Assembly (NCBI GenBank): GCA_037903475.1
Contig: JBAJFG010000487.1
Location: 62,001 to 126,000, forward strand
Direction: 5' to 3'
DNA length: 64,000 nucleotides
Source: Ancylostoma caninum
Lineage: Eukaryota > Nematoda > Chromadorea > Rhabditida > Ancylostomatidae
Part shown: positions 12,441 to 24,688 of the stretch, piece by piece
Layout: the number at the start of each line of letters is the position of its first letter
Numbering within the stretch: the stretch's first letter is position 1
The notes under the pieces: model-generated
The model's input: only the letters and a program-made list of their open reading frames with translations
Told to the model about the DNA's origin: nothing
The model's database searches: none
Position numbers and translations under genes: made by a program

Positions 12441-13479
12441 TTTTGCGCCAAGCAAGTTTCAGACGCGATCAGATAACTTGTTCTGGGGATTCTAATTGTA
12501 AGAGATAATACGAATTGATAATATAGCAGATGATAGACCCTCACGGATCGGCCAAAAGTAGCCAACACTCAAACACCTGAATACGGATACTCTCCTTACG
12601 AGGAATTTATCCACAAATAATTTCTTATTGGATAGGCATATACCCACGGTCAGGAACAGTAAGCAAGTGAATCACCACTGATAACCACGTTGTGAAACTT
12701 CTCGGCCTTTCAGCAAAAAAAGAGAGGTAAATCTGAGATGTTAAAAAAAACTTAGGTTACTGATCAGAAGTGAGTAAACTTAGGTTGTTGTTCAGAAATG
12801 AGTAAACTTCCAACACCCATATTTTCTTCGTTACTACAGTAATGAAACTGGGATACTGGCGGCAGGTATACAGAAGTGGATAATCAGTGAGAAAAAATAA
12901 GTATAAAGTGTAAATGTAGGAATAATTCTCCGAGATCTGAATTCGAAGGACGTAAATATTTTCGTTCTTCAGAAAGAATAAGAAAATCCAGGAAATATTC
13001 GAAAAAGGAGGCACAATATTCCCATAGAAGCTGGAGAACCTAATGTGATGTTGGCAAATAATGCTTTTACGCTAATAGGCTGGTAATGGAACATGTTCTG
13101 TGATGGACATAAACGTTCCACCTGAACCGAAGAAAGAACAACGGAGGGCGGCAAATAGTGGGCAAATCTGCAAATAAGGCTGTCGCGGAGTGCCGGTTTC
13201 CGGTTCCGTTAGCTCTTCGTCGGAGCTACAGCTCGACATGGAAATTCGGATTACATTACCTAGGCAGCTTGAGAAGGCGCACCGTCCTCATTAGACGTTA
13301 GGGAAGCAGAACAGGGTCTGTATCCAGTTTCTAAGACGGAAGATGTAGGAACTAAAGGGCAGAAAAAGACCTGGAAGCGTGATCTACTACTCTGGGCGTC
13401 ATACAAATAATAGGAGCGAAATGAAGCGTTCAATGCGAGTACAGACATTCCGTCACAAAACTGGATGCAAGATTGCAAG

Positions 13480-13955
13480 GATGGGTAATCTCACCCTTTA
13501 CCTGGCTCCATCAAAATGCTTACCCATCAAAATGCTTACCCATCAAAATGCTTACCTATGGATTATCACACTGGGCCTGAGATTACCCAAGGTGAACGTG
13601 TTGACGCATTTTTACCGGTGGGTAGGTTTGTGCGCGTTGGCACTTTTACCCAGGGCTTGGATGCATCATTGAGATCACCCGGGGTAAATGTGTTTACATC
13701 CGTGTTAATGGTGGCTGAACTTATGCGGCGTTGATGGGTTTACCCTGGATAACCCCAGTGATGCACTCCTAGGTAATCTCAATGACGCATTTGGCCCCAG
13801 TGGGGGGTGAGAATATCTGTAGGTGGCAGCTGGGTATGTACGACGTCATGTATGGGTAAGCATGTTGATGACGGCAGATAAAGGGTAAATTTGGGGACGT
13901 TGACACGTTTACCATGGGTAACCCTAGTAACACACCCAGGCCATGGTCAGTAGCA
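13480..13955. repeat. Cluster of TTACCC-type inverted repeats
   Basis: At least four nested or adjacent units of the family seen at 10108-10215. They are recognisable by ATTACCCAAGG, GTTTACCCTGG and repeated TGATGCA ends. The 13508-13556 part is a perfect three-fold tandem of CATCAAAATGCTTACC. Confidence 0.7.
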
Positions 13956-15023
13956 CATGCGTCGGGGCGGATTTTCGGATTTAGTTCCTAAACCCAACCC
14001 AGAACAGGACCCAGGGTGTGAAGGCAAACACTGACATTCGCGTACAAGCCTCGTGCACCCCCCACCTCCTCCACCCCGCCGAAGAAACGTCATCGCTCCA
14101 GAATCTCCGCAAATTGTGGGAATTCGTGCATTTCCGCTTGTCTCATGCCTACGAGGTATGAACGAGCTCATTACAGCCGGCATAAAACGAGCGCGCGCGG
14201 ATGCGAACGCATGAAAATCGTGGTCGGCGAGCGCGAAAATCTGGTCCTAAGCGGAACGGAAAAACTGTTCACAACGCGATCTTCAAGTACATAGCACTCG
14301 CTATCAACACCGCTGCCGACAGTGAAAGTGAGAGGAATGCGAGTTGACAACCTCAATACGAATCGATCTCAGGCAAGCCACCCAGGCTAGTGTGAATACA
14401 TACACCAACTGGAACGTCGGTAGGTATTGAGTAACAAAGTAAACGAATCCGACTAGTCAGTAGCTTGAACACACTCAAAGGAACCTGAATGGGTAAAATC
14501 ATGTCAGGCGATGTCAGTAGATGTCAGATGCGGGTACAGTGGGAAGGAATCGATGTTTGAGTGACACAAGCGAGAAAAGGACGGCTTTTTTTTCTGTACA
14601 TGACGTGGGCTGCACCGACACCGCACATCGGTACGACCGGTCCGTAAATTGACTCGCCACGGAAATGACCACCTTTTCTCCGACGGGGACCTGACCCCCG
14701 CAAAAAAAGGACATGCACATCTGGGTGTTTCACTGAGTCTCTCCCGGAATCTTAGACACGACCATGAGAATGTTCCTCGGATATCTGGAATTACGTGGAC
14801 AACAAGAATTCCCCATTTTTTTTGCAAATAAGGATTGTAAGGGGGGGGGGGACCAAGGAGAGTGAAATTTGGCTTTGACACAATCCAGGAAATCGTTTAG
14901 CCTCCAGGGATAATTTAGAGGAATGAAGACCGGAAATGGCAAAACAGTCAGAATTCTTATACCCTGTAGGAATAAGTAAGAAAAGTAAAAACGGGATTCA
15001 GCTCAGGATTCGGGAGTAAAACA

Positions 15024-15407
15024 ATGCTTCAACTCCTGGAGGTGACCAATCTTACAATCCTGATTGAAAATTACACCGTAAAAATGAGCCACGCAGGAGC
15101 GAAGAAGAACTTCGACGAGTCCTTGACTACGGCAAATTGCCATTTTTTACAGGACAATTTTCGGGAGCTATTTTTGTTGCTTTTGGCTGAACGACGTGTG
15201 GCTCTCCGGCTATCGCATCTGCTCCGGATGATCATTTCTCAAGGATTTCCAACAAACAACAGACAATTTAGCAGATCTGAGTGGCAAGACGCAAAACAAC
15301 TGAGAAAAGACTTGATTTATCGGATAGAAGATGTACGTATTTTGACACTGAGGCGAAATTTTCGTAAGGATCGAGCCAGTTTCAGAAATCATCCCATTCT
15401 GACTTAG
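15024..15407 (+). CDS. Unidentified 127-codon ORF
   Basis: The longest single-frame ORF of the gene-poor left third. It has a stretch rich in Leu and Arg (ELFLLLLAERRVALRLSHLL), no signal peptide and no domain I recognise. No splice partner is evident. It may be a remnant of a mobile-element protein or chance. Confidence 0.18.
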   Translation: MLQLLEVTNLTILIENYTVKMSHAGAKKNFDESLTTANCHFLQDNFRELFLLLLAERRVALRLSHLLRMIISQGFPTNNRQFSRSEWQDAKQLRKDLIYRIEDVRILTLRRNFRKDRASFRNHPILT

Positions 15408-15519
15408 GAAACCTAGAAACCGTGTGTGCATGAGACTAGAAGATACGAATCCCACGGTTAAGAGATGCACGCTTGTGCAAAACACGATGCTTTGAAATCA
15501 TTAGTTCTACCTATACCAG

Positions 15520-15662
15520 CAATGCTCAAAACCATGCAAAACCCATGCACATCCTTGCAGAATCCATGCGTTTTCAAGTGCGAGATAAATCCGGTGTAAA
15601 ACCCATGAAAAATCCATGATTTTCTCAAATCCTTCCAGAACCCATGCATACCTATGTAAAAC
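15520..15662. repeat. Degenerate AAACCCATG repeat
   Basis: AACCATG, AACCCATG and AATCCATG recur about eight times at irregular spacing of 12-25 bases. Confidence 0.6.
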
Positions 15663-16670
15663 AATTTCTAGGTCTTCTGAAGAAGATTGGTAAGTATTCC
15701 ATTTGATGTAAAAGTAGCACGGCAACAGTGACAACAGCTATAAAAGTTGCTATCGCCCTTCTTTATTGTCCATGCATCGATGATTTCGATGTTAATCTTA
15801 TTTTAAGGCTTCAAAATGACAAGTAGTGTATATGGTTTCTCTCCGCACACACAGAAAAAGAGTTTACTTTTCTTCGGTAAGTAAATGAGTAATAGTAGTA
15901 GTAGTAGTAATAGACCAGGATTAATAAGCTTCGTAACAATTTGTGCAGCTTTTATTAGCAATCTCGTGCGAATATTCTCCGCACGACGGTTTACGCCCCA
16001 GTTTATTCCCCTAACTACGTCGAGTGCAGTCGTAAACTGAGCGACTTCTACGTCGTATCACCTTCTAAGATGTCATGCTATTTGCTTTGTTTAGCTCTAA
16101 GACTTAAATTTCTAACTGCTCTGATATCTGTAGTTCAAAACACTACAGCTGACAGTGCACCTGTTTACAATTGTTGATGATAATAGTCAATATTGGTCAG
16201 AATTAATAAATTAATCAGGATTATTAAGCTATGGTACTTTCTCATTCCTCACCGATGTGTGTGGAAGAAAATAACAGCAAGGTTTAGCTTCGTTGGCAAT
16301 ATATAGTTTGAAGGTGACAAAAAAAGAATCAACAAGCAGCCAAAAAAAAAAGAATCAACAAGCACTCAGACTTAGATCCAAAATTATTCAATCCAAAGCA
16401 AGGAAAGCGAGGATGATCTAGAAGAAAGGAGCACATAAAACAAAGAGTTGGAAGATAAAGAATGACAAAAAAAGTGATGCAGACAAAAAATGAACGATGG
16501 GGTGCGTGAAAACTACAGTAGAAGTATGTATTCTAGAGCGAAGAAAATTCGATGGCGACAAATATGAAAGACAAAAATGGCAAACATGACTTGGTAGAAC
16601 GAAATGACTATAGAATGATAGAAAAAAGAAAACATAACATGCAGAAGTCATTAGACAGAACATAGGGTGA

Positions 16671-16790
16671 ATATCATCGTGAGGGAAAAGGGGGCGTTAC
16701 CAGGCCACCGTGATTGGCACATTGATCGAATGCACCAATCACAGCAGCCATTTAACGCCCCATTTCCCCTCACGATGATACACACCCCAG
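16671..16790. mobile_element. Inverted-repeat MITE, ATCATCGTGAGGG family
   Basis: The left end reads ATCATCGTGAGGGAAA and the right end TTTCCCCTCACGATGAT. Inner arms GTGATTGG / CCAATCAC also pair. About 120 bp with no coding potential. A related, more diverged element lies at 16985-17195. Confidence 0.75.
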
Positions 16791-16984
16791 AACATATTTA
16801 GAATGAGAAATAAGAGTTACGCTCGTTCACGGCCAAGATGTTCCCACCGCCAGTTTAATTCAAGCTTGGAATTTTTTTGCACCGAAGTATTTCCTGGCAA
16901 GAAATATGAGATTTCTTCATTTCTCTCCTCTTTTCATACTGAAGTATGAAGAAGTAAAGTAATTTCCGGTCATCATCATGACCC

Positions 16985-17195
16985 GATTGAGCTGAATAGT
17001 GGGGGTAAAAGGGAGTTACCACTGTTCCACGATTGGTCCTTGTGCGGTAACTTGCTCGGATAACATTCAGAATACATGATATGTGTAGGAACAAACCAAG
17101 CAGTTGAATCGATGCTAAGGCGCAACAAGGCCTTTTGAATGACCCAATCATAGAACAGTAGCCACGCCCCCGTTTTCCTCACCATGCAATACACA
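16985..17195. mobile_element. Diverged inverted-repeat element related to 16671-16790
   Basis: The arms share TACCACTGTTCCACGATTGG on the left and its diverged complement on the right (CCAATCATAGAACAGTAG), with G-rich and C-rich outer parts as in the neighbouring element. Confidence 0.6.
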
Positions 17196-17299
17196 CATCC
17201 CTTTCGCCTCCCTCTTTCTCTCGCTCAACAAACCGCATAGTAGTCGTCCAAACAAGATGACTCAGCCATCTGATACACATTCTTAGCTATTCAAACGAA

Positions 17300-20200
17300 T
17301 TGCGCTATTCAATTGGCCAGAAACGCGGAGCAGATGCTGGTCCGAGGGGGTGGGCAGATCGACTGCGCATTAATCGCTACGTGTCAAATGCGCGACGCTG
17401 TAGCACACCAATAACCACATTTCCGTTGCCAATACGGCCTCATAAAATGCCTGACAAAGAACTCCACGGTCAATTATACGGCTGTTCTGACAATATTAAG
17501 CGTTATAGACGCAGAGACACGGGGAAAAAGCAAGGAGGTCCGGTTCGACAGGCCAGCCAGCCAGTCATGACGTCAGGCAGCGCCGTCGTCGGTGTTCATT
17601 AGCTGCAGGCATTTTCAATTTCGGTCGACATGAGCGATGTTCCACGCGATATGCACGGGCTGCATTTCAGCGTGATGGGACATTAAACCCAGCCGGGGAG
17701 GGCTGGGCTGGCAGCCATTTTGTGCAAACAGAAAGTCACCTGTTTGTTCTCAGGGTAAACATGGACCAAGCAAGAAATTTGAACGATTCCTGGACACTGA
17801 TATGGTGCCAAAAATAACAAGACCTTAGTAGGAAAGGTCCAAGGCAATGAGATAAGCGAGAAAATAGTGCCAAGAACCAGGATCATCCAAAACCCCCTGA
17901 CTAATTTGTAAACGAACTCGCCAGCGTGGATCCGGTCCCAAACAGAAATTTACAGCTTCAAGCGCCTCCCTACGGACGAGCAAACACGTGAAATGAAGTA
18001 TCCATGCAGGCGAAAACCAGCCGTGCAACGTTAAAACAGCTTGTGTGTTTAGCATACGGACATCAAGTGGCTGGGATCAAGATGTGATCCGAAGGGAAAG
18101 TCCGTATTCACGTACCTTCCAGCGGGCCACGGAACAAATGCTCTTTCCTAGGGGATGTGAACAAAATTATACGGAAACTGTTATGGTTAGTGGAAATCGT
18201 CACAAATTAGCTGTCGAAATTTTCCACGGAGGTCTCATCGGCGAGACGAAATGGTGTCGGACAACTGACACACGGTCTAGGTGAGGGGAACAGGATCCGA
18301 ACACGCAAATTAGTATCGTTCACTGACTCTTTTTCTTTCCGTCGTACATTTGTCGAACATTCAATTGGTTCGCCGACGGACATCCAACATCTAATTCACA
18401 GTCATAACTCTGGGATTTTCCATGAAAACGGAATATGACGTTAATTATTTTTAAACAACGCCAGGTTGTGCTACATTCTCTCATTTATTTACTAAATCAA
18501 AATGCTTGTCACGATTTTGTCAAAATTGTTACCGAAAAGGAGTAATCAAAGTGATAAAATAGTAAACCATAGAAGAAGCACCTGAGTAGAACATGAATAA
18601 AAAGTGTAAAATAGGGAATTCGGGATCGGGAAGCTGCAGAGATGGCCAGTGCCTTTGCTCCTTTTCCATGGGAATAGGAAAACATTTGGAAAATTTGTGC
18701 CAGATATTATACATACATAGGTGTTAGAGATCTGTTGCAGACAACACTCAGAAAACTTCGAGTTATTTTCCATCTTGTTTTGCAGAGAACGCTATATCGC
18801 GTCCAGCGATCTTCCTCCTTTTTTTTTTCTTCGCCTCAGAAAAAAACTTCTCCACCTGCCCAAAGAACGAAAAAAACTTGAGACCGTCATGAATCCCAAT
18901 TAATCTAATTGATTCAACTTAAAGAGACACCTCAAAGTTCAAACATGCAAAAAAAGAGAAAACATTATATCCTTTTCTAACTTATGTTTTATCTCACAAA
19001 GCTGTTTTGCTCTCCTTGTCAAGCATTTCAACTTTCGACTCATTCGAATATTTAATTTGGAAAATATATATGTAACAGATTCTTCACTTCAAAGTGTTTA
19101 CTAGTTACCGGTCTCAGCATTAGATAAGGTATTTTCCTAATCAAACCGAATTTTTAAAGGAAAAAAAATAAATATGAAGAAAACGTCGAAGTCGTACAGG
19201 GATTTGTCTTCTGTTTGTTACTGGTGAAGTAAACCTTTTGGTCACGGCTAGGAGCTCACCAATGCGGGGACCAACAAGTTCGACTCATATAGCACGTCTC
19301 TTTAAGAAATGACCCTTGACAAAAAATAAAAATCGATTAGAAGGAAAAATGTACTGTAAAAAATTTATCGAAACCCCGCGGTTTGGTAAAAATCATTAGG
19401 AAGAAAGAAAAGGCAAGAGAAAGGAAATTTGGTCCAGAGAGCAGCCAAAAATGGCCAATAAACCACAGCATAAGTGAAAAATGAGGCGGAATTTCGGAAA
19501 GAGCGAACGAACCTCTTCATAAATCCAAAGACGAATGTAGTAGTACAGGTAGTAGTAGTAAAAACATTACCAGTAAAATCATGGTAAAAGTGAATGCTAC
19601 CGAAATAGTGATGTTAAAACTATGCAAAATATGTAAGAAAATTTCCAAGAAAATTTTTCAGATGACATTGCACTTCAACAGCAAACCAGATGGAAATGAA
19701 ACCAAACAAGGAAAGACATAAAGGACGCCAAGAGGATGAGTCACGCCTTCAAATGACGCTGACTCACAGGTCAAAGATGGTGCAAAGATTGCTCACTATC
19801 ACCACGGCAACAACAGCATTAACTAATTGTTTAGAACCCTAGAAATAGCTCCATTAAAATAGAGGAAACATATAGATGGCAGTGAGTACGTGAAAGAAAC
19901 ATATTGGTGACGTGACAGCCTTGGCCATCGGTCAATCCTGTCCTTGTACGGGGTATAATAGCCGAGGTATAGTGCGGCAATAGCCGTAAAATTGACAGTC
20001 ACAGGGTATACTTGTGGATACAAGAGAATTGCAGGTTTGGATGATCTGTTAGGGGATAAAATTAAGGCAGTAGGGGTAAAATGTCATCGGTATTGGTTAC
20101 CCATGGGGTATGGCAATTTCCAGGGCAGAAGAAATATGAAATGGAAACTGGAGGGCTGAAATTGGATAGCTCTGGACGAAGAAAGCTGGAGTCGCCACGT

Positions 20201-21297
20201 TTCTGGAAAATTCCAGGAAGCATAGAGTAGACAAATACCACACCCAGCCGCCCGTAGCCGTGGCCAAATATAATAAAACTCAAGTGCCGTTTCGTCAATC
20301 CGTAATCATAGCGAAAAGCAATAACTGTCCGCTCAAAGGTACACGTCCAGTATGCGCATATGGTCTATTCTATAGGGACTATTTATCCGTATGTAAATGC
20401 ACAACAAGCACAAGGATCAATGCAGCGCCAGCCGGCCGACCAGCAGTCGGACACAGCCAGCGCCGATCGGCAGCCGACGGCCCGATTGCCGCCGACGGAC
20501 CGCTTGGAATAATGAGACGCCGAATCTGTGTGATTGAGATGGAAATATGCTGCTGGGCGGGATGCACTGCGACGTTTGCTGATTGCATAGTACACCCATT
20601 TCCCCATGTTAAGGTAAAAAATCCTTTTTTTAGAGCACATCACGTTCTGGATTTTTCCAGGACGAAAAACAAGCAAAACTAAATCGCGTTGACCAGCTAG
20701 ACGTATTGAAACTTAGCAAAAAAATTTTAATAATGAAGTTGACAGCCGGGAAAATGCCCTGAAATGGCACTATTCCCGAAAATCCACAAGAAAAAAAACA
20801 AAATCAGCAGTCTGTTCAGCACAACAAAACCAGCTTGGACGTGCTATGTACCCGCTTCAGCGTCAAAATAGCTTATCTTCTGCTTTCCAAGAGGAAACCC
20901 TGGAAGAAACCATGGAGGAGACTCCTGTACTATGCAAATTATGCAACAGAGCCCCGTTATGCGTAGGTTCTGGCCATTCCCATCTAATCCAGGCTTTTAG
21001 CACCGGATAACAGCCTGGATAAGGCAGAAATCAGCTGCTTTCAATTCGATTTCTCTCACAAGAAAGCAATTTATATTAGATGCCTGCGTCTTACGTGCGT
21101 GCGTTTACACCATGAAGAATAGTGAGTCGCATCGCTGGCGCACCCCAGACGCACGCGTTCGCAGCCACGCGGCGGCAGCGAGTTCTTTTCGTTGGGAATA
21201 TTCATGCCGCATGAGCGGGTCTTCACGCGAAAACCTCCGCAAAAGGATGCGCGCGTCTGACGCGTGACTTACGCACGCTTCTAGAATACATATATAT
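17300..21297. other. No gene recognised
   Basis: Several ORFs of 60-140 codons overlap on both strands without coherent splice signals or recognisable domains. The GC-rich part at 20430-20510 is partly self-complementary. I see no gene I can support. Confidence 0.5.
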
Positions 21298-21585
21298 CAG
21301 TGGCGGACGCAGAAAGTGGGCGGAAGGGGGGGCGTGGGAAGAAAAGGGGGGTCTCCGCCGTTTTGGGGACCCAGACGGAAAATAAAATTAATAATAATAT
21401 GAATTATAATAATAAACAATAAATAAAAAATATATTAAAAATAGTAATAAAAATAAACAATTAAAAATAAACTAACACAAGATTTTTATTTGTATTGTAA
21501 AGTAATTTCGAAAATTTGGCGACCCATTCTCGGGGGGGGGGGGCGCGCCCCCCCCCCCCCCCCCCCCCCCCCGCGTCCGCCACTG
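21298..21585 (+). mobile_element. hAT-like MITE, copy 1 (CAGTGGCGGACGCAG family)
   Basis: Terminal inverted repeats CAGTGGCGGACGCAG and GCGTCCGCCACTG, flanked by ATATATAT on both sides. That fits an 8-bp target duplication but is low complexity. Inside are GTGGGCGG, GGGGACCCAGACGGAAA, a long AT-rich middle and a G-run/C-run hairpin near the right end. Non-autonomous; TIR and 8-bp duplication point to the hAT superfamily. Confidence 0.85.
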
Positions 21586-22346
21586 ATATATATATATATA
21601 TATATGTTATGGTATGGTATATATTGTCTTTTTAAAGAGAGTCGCCATCTACAAAAAACATTTATGCTATGTATTCTAGCGCCTTCTCCGGCACTTTTTA
21701 TCAGTTGTTTAATTTCTTTGAGTAGGTAAGAGATGGTAGAAGAAGACTGTTTGCTCTTCGACTGAGAGAAAAATTCATGTTCAGATTTCCTACAATGCGT
21801 TTTTCCTGTAGCATAAACTCTAAACCGTTATCCAATCTGCTGTGTCCATTATCCAGTAGGTTTTGGACATTTCGCCATCCGGGTGTCATTGAAAACCTCG
21901 CATTCACTAATGCTTGGTATACGAACATCACATCACCAGCAACACAACATTCTGATTGTCTGCGCATCCGCACATCTTAGCGTTCCCGACATATCCTCCC
22001 GCTCCCTGTCCATCCTGTTCAAATAGAAAGTAATACGGCGTGTGGAAAGGAATTCGTACTAGCGAACTTTCGCGTGTAAAATATTGATTGGAAATTCATA
22101 AATAACTAAAAAATCATGAATCAAAACAAAATCCATAGAAATCAGATCAAGCAAACTCTCTAAAGACCGGGACTTGTAAAAATGGAAACAGTAAATAAGG
22201 ATGAACTTGAATTTTTTCAAACAAAAACGAGAGGAAAATTAGGATAATTTGGTAGATACCTGATGAAAAGTAAGAATACTGGAAGAAAATTTTGCTCTAT
22301 TAACCGGACAGAAGGCGACGCTAGATAAGACAAAAGTCACTATCAC

Positions 22347-22592
22347 GTGATCAGTGTCATATCTAAGAGAAAAGCCGATGAAGAACTTTGTAAGGACGTA
22401 AATAATATCAAAAACGACGTCAATTCAATGTTCACGTCGGGGAGGAACGAACACCATGAAACGGTTGAGACATTACTAGTCACTATTTCGCCTTATGAAT
22501 TAATCCTCGAGATGCTGCAAAATGATGAAAGAACAAGCAAAATACCTAATACGATGCAATTGTTGTCCTTCTTCAAGCTTTCGACACAATAA
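22347..22592 (+). CDS. Candidate exon or gene fragment, unidentified
   Basis: A 70-80 codon open stretch with coding-like, Asn/Glu/Lys-rich composition (contains KRKADEELCKDVNNIKNDVN) ends at TAA. A possible acceptor (TATCTAAG) precedes AGAAAAGCC. No partner exon was found. It could be a pseudogene fragment. Confidence 0.28.
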   Translation: MISVISKRKADEELCKDVNNIKNDVNSMFTSGRNEHHETVETLLVTISPYELILEMLQNDERTSKIPNTMQLLSFFKLSTQ

Positions 22593-22929
22593 ACACACCT
22601 TTTTCCAGCTACCCCTCCGCCCCTACGTCACCCCCCCCCCTTTCTTTTCAAAATTGGCCTCTGCTATCGCGGCTTCTCACATGCCTCCATAGATAACAAA
22701 CAAAGAACATTCTCCTACTGAGAACTAATCACGCTATCGTTTCATGGAGACCATATAAATCATAAAGGCATCCTGTAGTTCTCACTAGGTTTACTGGACT
22801 ATAGATGGACAGTCAGCTGAGTGAGATGGCTTACACTGCACTTTTTTGTATGTGCGTGGTTAGCTCGCAACATGATGAGATCGGCTGCTCAATGAGACTT
22901 GGAGGGCTAAAGCTATCAGAATCATTGTA

Positions 22930-23400
22930 CAGGGTGCGGAAAAAGTATTGATAGTGAAATCAATCTCTACAACAAGGCCATAGTTACTACAAAAATTTTT
23001 ATTGAGTAAGATTAATAACTAAGTAACACTAAGTAACAATTGACATTCTATCATTCATCTTCAATTCGGTCTCCTTTTTTTACAATACAGTCGCTTGGAT
23101 AGCGCGCGAAGGCGCATCCACGGTGCGCCGCAGGTAGTCTTCATCGAGATTGTTACATTCACAAGTCGAAGCAGCTTTTGAAGAAATTGGAAGAGGAGAT
23201 ATTCATCTGATGTTTAGCACAGAGTCTTGCTTGCTCCCATACTGAGAGATCAAGTGGTTCAGTACTATTTGGTGGCCGGTCTTGAGGAGAAATTAAATCG
23301 CAAAGATTTGCTTGGCGCCACTGTTGCGTTTTGCGAATTATATGGAATGGGCTGAATCTTGCTGAAACACGTATGAGTTTTTTTTCTTCCAAAATAAGAA
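22930..23400 (-). pseudogene. Decayed mariner-family transposase fragment
   Basis: Read on the minus strand, the fragment TQQWRQANLCDLIS..DRPPNS...PLDLSVW matches the C-terminal catalytic region of mariner transposases, where SPDLNPLD...SVW is usual. A downstream piece reads DEDYLRRTVDAPSR, like the family's LRRTVDAFPRR tail, but in another frame. The DLNP signature is broken (STEPLD) and frameshifts separate the parts, so it cannot be active. The left end CAGGGTGCGGAAAAAGTATT may be the element's terminal repeat. Confidence 0.7.
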
Positions 23401-24062
23401 TTTAGCTATGGAAAACACAATAAATTGCTTTACGCCATTCAAAAAACGCATAAAACGTTAAGAAAAAATTGTCGGTACTTCTTCCGACCCCGTACGATGT
23501 ATTTACTAAAGTGGCACTAAAAAGAAAAAAATTATGATAGAATATCCGTCGACGTGCCAGTGGCCTGCTGTGGTTGCTACTGCCTGTCACTGCGTTGAAA
23601 AAAAAACATTAGCGATAAGATAATACGCCTGACTGTCTCCTCCACTAATCCGTAGAAGATTCCTGGGAAGCCTATCAAAGAGATTCTCGGATTTCTAATG
23701 AAGACCATAGGAGCTAGATTAAAGGCGATCAGGCGGCCAAAGAAATTTTTGCGCCGTGAACAGATTCCACCTCAAGGTTTCACTGACTTTTTGCAAAACT
23801 CCTAGAGTGTCGAGAGACATAGAGATAAACCATGCTGATCACCTGTGACTTCTCCTTCGTTCAAATACCAAGGGAGGTAAAATAACAAGTTTTACGCCGT
23901 AAACCAGATTTTTAGCTTGGATAGAAGAGCCGTTTACGCTTATAGAGCATGCATTGAGTATGCTAATTTATTCAAAAAGATGCAGTTTCTAAACAGCCTT
24001 CAGAAAACTAAAATTGTCGGACTTACGATTTGACAGGGGCGGGGCGAGTGAATCAGGAGCCT

Positions 24063-24167
24063 TGCATCATTGAGATTACCCAGGGTAAACGTGTTAGCAC
24101 CACACAATTCACCCGCCTCTAGCACTGGTGTCAATACGTTTACCATGGGTAAACTCAATCATGTATC
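24063..24167. mobile_element. TTACCC-type MITE
   Basis: TGCATCATTGAGATTACCCA at the left and a diverged complement at the right (GGGTAAACTCAATCATG). Confidence 0.7.
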
Positions 24168-24517
24168 TAGCCTCAGATGACCAGGAAATAGTCCGGTGAC
24201 AGGCGGCACCTTTCCGTCCTGCCCTATCCCCTACAAAACCAGACTCACTTCTTACTATAATGCATTATTTTATGAACAATAATAGGTATATTAATGTGAT
24301 AGGTTTTTATATCCCCTATATCTCGGGTGGTAGAACTCAAGTTAAGGACATGCCAACCCTTACCCCTGATAAAATAACTCTATACCGTCAGCTGCGAATA
24401 GTGGCAGTCTTTGTTTTTCTAGTGCTGGTATTATTTTCTTCAATGTATGTAATTTCAGGGACAATAAATATAATAAGTGGGTAGATCAGTGATCAAATTT
24501 ATGAACACCATGCACCT

Positions 24518-24688
24518 CTGATAAGTGTGTGCTAGAAATCCAGCTCGGACAGCGTAATATAATAATTCCTTAGAAACCCTAACAGCATCTTCTCTCAGTT
24601 GCTGCCATCCTTCCCTCAATTGCTGCTAGGCTTTGCACTGAACGTATTACGCTGTTCAAGCTGCGTTCTGAGCGCACACTTATCACAG
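24518..24688. mobile_element. Inverted-repeat element
   Basis: Left GATAAGTGTGTGCT pairs with right AGCGCACACTTATC. Inner arms CAGCGTAATA / TATTACGCTG also pair. About 170 bp, non-coding. Confidence 0.7.

Noticed and set aside
20260..20682. 140-codon plus-strand ORF
   Set aside because: Its middle is a partly self-complementary GC-rich segment open in several frames; no domain and no splice signals.
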